From Aquilaria yunnanensis (taxonomy: Eukaryota; Streptophyta; Magnoliopsida; Malvales; Thymelaeaceae): a stretch of DNA of 64,000 bases. Shown here piece by piece: positions 59,840-64,000 of the stretch. The stretch's first letter is position 1; each line of letters opens with the position of its first letter. The position numbers were made by a program, and so were the translations under genes. The notes under the pieces were generated by a model. That model was not told where the DNA came from, ran no database searches, and saw nothing but the letters and a program-made list of their open reading frames with translations. The stretch covers positions 39,034,001-39,098,000 of the forward strand of contig CM077597.1 of assembly GCA_039654915.1 (NCBI GenBank). Direction: 5' to 3'.

Positions 59840-61510
59840 TGTTACCCACTCTAGGGTAGTCCAGTTATGGTGCCAAAATTGTGCATTTAACTCCCAAGAT
59901 TGGAATGTTCTGTAGGCCATCATAATAATGGCCTTACTATGCATACCCAAGTGCCCTATTGGGCACTATGTAAATGGATGCATATTGGTCCAACCATTAC
60001 AAAAATTTTCACATTCTATACACACCAAGGCAGCAAGGAATGATAGCACTACCACAAGTCTTAATCCTAGCTACCACACATTAGGCAATCCTATTAAGTG
60101 TAAGTGATCAGCCACTGCACCTGAAACTTCTTCCAAAAAACTATATTAATCTACTCATGTGACCCCATGTTTTATCTGCATCATTATCAAGAAGAGTCTT
60201 TAAGCCAACCAAGGAATTTGGTTTTACATCAATAGCCCACCTATGGACCAAGTTATGGATTTTTGAATTTGGTTACAAAATTCTGACCAAATAAACAGTA
60301 ACTTAGCCAAATTTGCAACACCATATCTTTTGCTACAGGGTTCCAAATTTAGAAATTCCAAATCCCAGTTCAACCTCTAGATGTTACCTAGATGTGGAAA
60401 AAAGTTGTCACCAGGATTCAGTTTACACCGGGAGATATTAAATTTTAGGTGCAGAGTAAAAAATCTGGCCACTTTTCGACCATTTTACCCATACAAATTT
60501 TCTAAACCATGTAAACACTTCATTCAGAAGGGGTAAGCCCTCGAAGGCAATACCATACATGTACGATACATGTACAAAATACGTGATCTTTCATTTAATA
60601 ATAATATGTGGCAAAAATAGAATTTACAAAGAGGCAGCCTATCATTCACACTTAGGTAGCTTTGCACAACATCACATAAATAGCCAAAACATCACTCAAA
60701 TGTTCACGTAGTTGTCTCATTTTACATACAATACATTTACATGCATACATACACTACATAATGGAATTAACTCTACAAAATATGTGCCCTAAGTTACAGG
60801 AGCACCTGAGACACAATGGACTCTAAAAATAGGATGTTGGACAGCTGCTGCATAACACAATAAGCACGATCACCAAAAATAAAAAATGTGCTCCTAAAAT
60901 CACCAAACTTCCCAGATGACAACTAGACACATGAAAGTTAAAATACCTGACATTTTAGTTCAAAACTCAAAAAACAAACATTAGTTTGAATGTTATCTTT
61001 CTACTAGACCTAACATGGCAGAATTGAGGAGAGTAAGTTTCATTGTGAAACTTAGTAAGGGAAACACTCGGTTTCTTAAGGAAATGTGACCCTCATTAAA
61101 ACCTACACCCAAAGACACTAAAACACAAAACCACAGTACATATATACAAGAGATAGTAGCCAAATGCAGGAGCCATTCACAACCAACAAACACATGAAAT
61201 GCGGCAGCAACATAAACCATAGGTTAGTCCATAAAACATGCAATAAACTTAAGTAAATCACTATGGTAGCCCTCCTCAAGCTAATTCTTGGTCTTAGGAG
61301 GATTTTAACAGCAGTTAGTACTAATTTTGGGCTCTAGAAACCCTCACTTCACTGCCATCAGTGTTCACTTCACACTAGGTCACAAAACCTTTAATAAGTG
61401 CACTCCCCTCACTAAGCTTTGTTCATTAAGCTCATGGCTCTCTTCTAAGCTCAGCCCTATCTCTATGGATGGTTGAAAATACCATAAACAATCCATGAGA
61501 GTGAGATAAC
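59840..61510 (-). repeat. U2: second LTR of the U family, interrupted
   Basis: It begins TGTTACCC (minus-strand LTR end) directly against R4 exon 2, without a PBS or leader, so it may be a solo LTR or a truncated copy. It is interrupted at 61511 by the copia element; the remainder would lie outside the window. No gene is seen in it. Confidence 0.6.
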
Positions 61511-62925
61511 TATTGGGTTTGGGAGCCAAACAGCACAGCAGAATTTAACCGAAACCCTCAAAGATCCAAGTAAAACGGGTAAATCGGGTGTTCGAAAATT
61601 TTCATACCTAATTTTCGGTTGAGATCTCTCACTCAACTGTAGAGTTGAATCACAAAACCGGAACAATTGACATGTTCCGGCTCCCTATGGTATCCATATG
61701 AGCCTCTCGGGATCGCCACACTTTTACCGCATCCCGGCAGATGTGTTTCTCCTTCGCTCGCAGTGCTAGCTTGCGTGCTCCAAGGAATTGCAAGAGAAGA
61801 GTGTGGCTGTCCTTTTGGAAGGCTAGGGAAAGGAGACCTGTGAATTTCTCACTAAAAGTTGTATTTATAGCGAGACTCAACTTCTAGGCCTAATGGGTTT
61901 CAAAGCCCTAATCCAATTAGGCTTTAATTTTGGGCTTAATAATGGCTCAACTCTTGGCCCCATTATTAATAAGAAATTAACGTGAAACCATAACCCAAAT
62001 AATTAGCCCATGCACTCTAATGATCCAAATAGCTCTATGTGTGTGACCCAATAGGCTTTTACCACATTGGCAATGATCATAAATCACATTTATGATCATA
62101 AGCAATGAGCAATGTCTAGCAACACATCATTGCTACCCAAGTGACAAGATTATCGGTGATTCGACTAAACCTTTATGATCATCATCGACATATGCCATTG
62201 TCCTTTTGTCCATGATATCAAGACTAAGCATGAGACATGGAATGTGTCACTCGCGTATAGCTCAATCTTTGGTTTCTTGATTACCAAGTAGACCAACTTA
62301 AACTGATGACATTGACATCGTATATCAACTCATTCGGGCATGGCCATGCATTTTTCTAAGTCTTACTCTATCAAGGGGCCCGAAGATATCACTCCTGTTA
62401 CATAGGAGGGACAAATCCCATCTTGATCAAACAAATCCTTCAGCATGATACGTGACATACCCAATGACCTCCTTCAAGTTCACTCAGTTATGAGCAACAA
62501 AGGAAAGAATCAAAGTATGTGACTCACATGTAGGGAACCTTGATGATCTTAGGTCAAAGGACTACATATACCATGATCACTATGAGAATCACTTCTGACA
62601 CTCATATAACGATCCATGTAGTGTTCTCATGGTGGGTTGGTCCAGTACACAAGTTCTCCATCTTGTACCCATATGTAGACTACATATCTCATATTAGTCT
62701 CCACATATGCTAGTCGTTATGTATTATTGCAACCCGCTCCACAATAATACTAGACCAGGGACATTTGGGAATATCATTATTCTAGGGTTACAATTATGTT
62801 TGTTATGTTACGCAGAAACAGAACAACAAACATAATTGCTAGATTAATGCCTTCATAAAATATCATGACTCAATGTGCAAAAATATAATCATCTCATGAT
62901 TAGCTTTTTGGGCACGACACTAACA
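61511..62925 (-). repeat. 3' LTR of the copia element
   Basis: About 1415 bp; on the minus strand it starts TGTTAGTGTCGTGCCC at 62925 and ends near 61511, where the expected CA is mutated (TA on the + strand instead of TG). The internal side has the PPT. Confidence 0.9.
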
Positions 62926-62940
62926 ATCTCCCATTTGCAC
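62926..62940 (-). other. Polypurine tract of the copia element
   Basis: On the minus strand AAATGGGAGAT directly before the LTR start. Confidence 0.75.
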
Positions 62941-64000
62941 TAAAGCCAATCATCCATGTATCTAATACCAATGGACCTAGAATGGCTATCATGCTTTTGC
63001 TGCGTAAGGGGCTTTATCAGCGGATCAGCAATGTTGATGTCGGTCGAAGTCTTGCATATCCTTACATCACCCCTCTCAATGATGTCCCTGATGAGATGAT
63101 AGTGTCGGACTATGTGTTTGGATCGCTGGTGAGATCGAGGTTCCTTAGCCTGTGCGATTGCTCTATTATTGCACAATAGAGCTCTAACAGGTCGGCAATG
63201 CTTGGAACCACTCCAAGTTCAGTGATGAACTTCTTGATCCAAACTACTTCCTTTGCAGCATCAGACGTGGCAATGTACTCAGATTTTGTTGTAGAGTCAG
63301 CTACTATCTCTTGCTTTGAACTCTTCCAGCTCACAGCACCACCACCAATACAAAACACATAACCAGGTTGTGATTCACATCCAAAGACCAAGAATGCATC
63401 GTTAGTCCTGCGTAACTACTTAAGGATGTTCTTAACAGCTGTCCAGTGACTTTCACCAAGGTTAGATTGGTACCTACTCGTCATGATTAAGGCATATGAG
63501 ACATCAGGATGAGTACATATCATGGCATACATGATAGATCCAATTGCCGAGGCATATGGAATCTTACTCATGCGCTCTCTCCCCTTTGGTGTATTCGGAC
63601 ACTGAGATCTAGAAAAGAGTTATACCATATGACATGGGTAAGAATCCTTTCTTGGAATCTTGCATGCTAAACTTCTTTGGCACTTTGTCAATGTATGTAC
63701 TTTGGCTTAGGCCAAGAAGCTTTCTAGACCTATCTCTATAGATCCTGATGTCTAACACATAGGCTGCTTCACCCAAGTCTTTATAGACTGCAGCTCAAGA
63801 ATGTCATTCTCAATGAGTACCATGTCGTCTACATACAACACCAAGAAGACAATAACGCTCCCACTAACCTTCTTGTAGACACAAGGTTCATCTTCATTTT
63901 GGATAAAACCAAACTCTTTGATTGCTTCATTAAAACAAAGATTCCAACTTCGAGAAGCTTGCTTTAGTCCATAAATGGACCTTTGCAACCTGCACACTTT
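62940..64000 (-). pseudogene. Copia pol: RT and RNase H, decayed
   Basis: RT at 63997-63752 has SIYGLKQASRSWN, DEPCVYKK and an intact YVDD (LVLYVDDMVLIEND). Then a broken stretch with SKIPYASAIGSIMYAM near 63540, SRYQSNLGESHW near 63460, and RNase H with [29 protein letters not shown] and [19 protein letters not shown], ending TSTDINIADPLIKPL near 63000. Stops and shifts occur between 63392 and 63751. Gag and integrase lie outside. The motifs fit plant copia elements; the exact lineage (Tork-like is possible) is not decided. Confidence 0.88.

Larger units (their letters stand above)
61511..64000 (-). mobile_element. Ty1/copia element, 3' part
   Basis: On the minus strand: RT and RNase H (64000-62940), PPT, then the 3' LTR (62925-61511). 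The LTR matches the four solo LTRs in this window, which identifies them as copia. The 5' end is outside. The target is the U2 LTR. Confidence 0.92.

Noticed and set aside
55471..61510. An LTR element formed by the two U LTRs with R4 as cargo
   Set aside because: The PBS and leader are on the outer side of U1, so U1 is the 5' LTR of another, cut element. U2 has neither a PBS nor a PPT next to R4.

Overview
The window looks like a nuclear genomic segment of a flowering plant that is almost entirely nested LTR retrotransposons. The basis is the element lineages seen: Ty3/gypsy elements of the Tat type with a DDG protease and an extra antisense ORF, a Tekay/Del-like gypsy, and a Ty1/copia element with 1.4 kb LTRs. 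I found no convincing host gene, rRNA, tRNA gene or CRISPR array. Species cannot be told from the sequence; a dicot is only a guess.

Layout. 1-2888: 3' end of a + strand Tat element (R0: antisense ORF remnant, PPT, 3' LTR), lying in a - strand Tekay/Del-like element (C1: protease/gag remnants 2889-4655, leader, a very long 5' LTR to about 9952). 9953-10490: unassigned. 10490-15865: decayed - strand gypsy element (T5) carrying a copia solo LTR (13143-14559). 15907-55315: a + strand relative of C1 (C2), split by insertions. R1, an 11 kb - strand Tat element now spread over 17000-52191, sits in its gag; a copia solo LTR (52893-54244) sits in its RT. R1 itself holds a copia solo LTR (23131-24546), the + strand Tat element R2 (24869-35954, itself hit by a copia solo LTR at 32820-34235) and the complete + strand Tat element R3 (36718-47889). 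55315-64000: LTR of an unclassified element (U1), a fragment of another Tat element (R4, 57369-59839), a second U LTR (U2), and the 3' end of a - strand copia element (61511-64000) whose LTR is the one seen as four solo LTRs.

How the parts work. R1, R2 and R3 share one plan: LTR, PBS, one gag-PR-RT-RNase H-IN reading frame, a short convergent gap, then a gene on the opposite strand (the antisense ORF, aORF), PPT and LTR. The aORF has a TATA box, three short GT-AG introns and a coiled-coil last exon. In all three elements, and in the R0 LTR, an ATG lies exactly 32 nt before the LTR end; in R1-R3 the frame reads on through the PBS into gag.

Relative ages follow from the nest and from hand-counted LTR differences: R1 about 10-11% (roughly 95 of 892), R3 about 1.75% (17 of 972). 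Every gag-pol frame here carries stops or lost catalytic residues, so none looks autonomous. The most noteworthy points are the spliced antisense gene with its own TATA box, the gag start inside the LTR, an aberrant R2 integration with a 470 bp target duplication and no 3' LTR, a 78 bp-arm palindrome made by template switching in R1, and the copia family reduced to solo LTRs.
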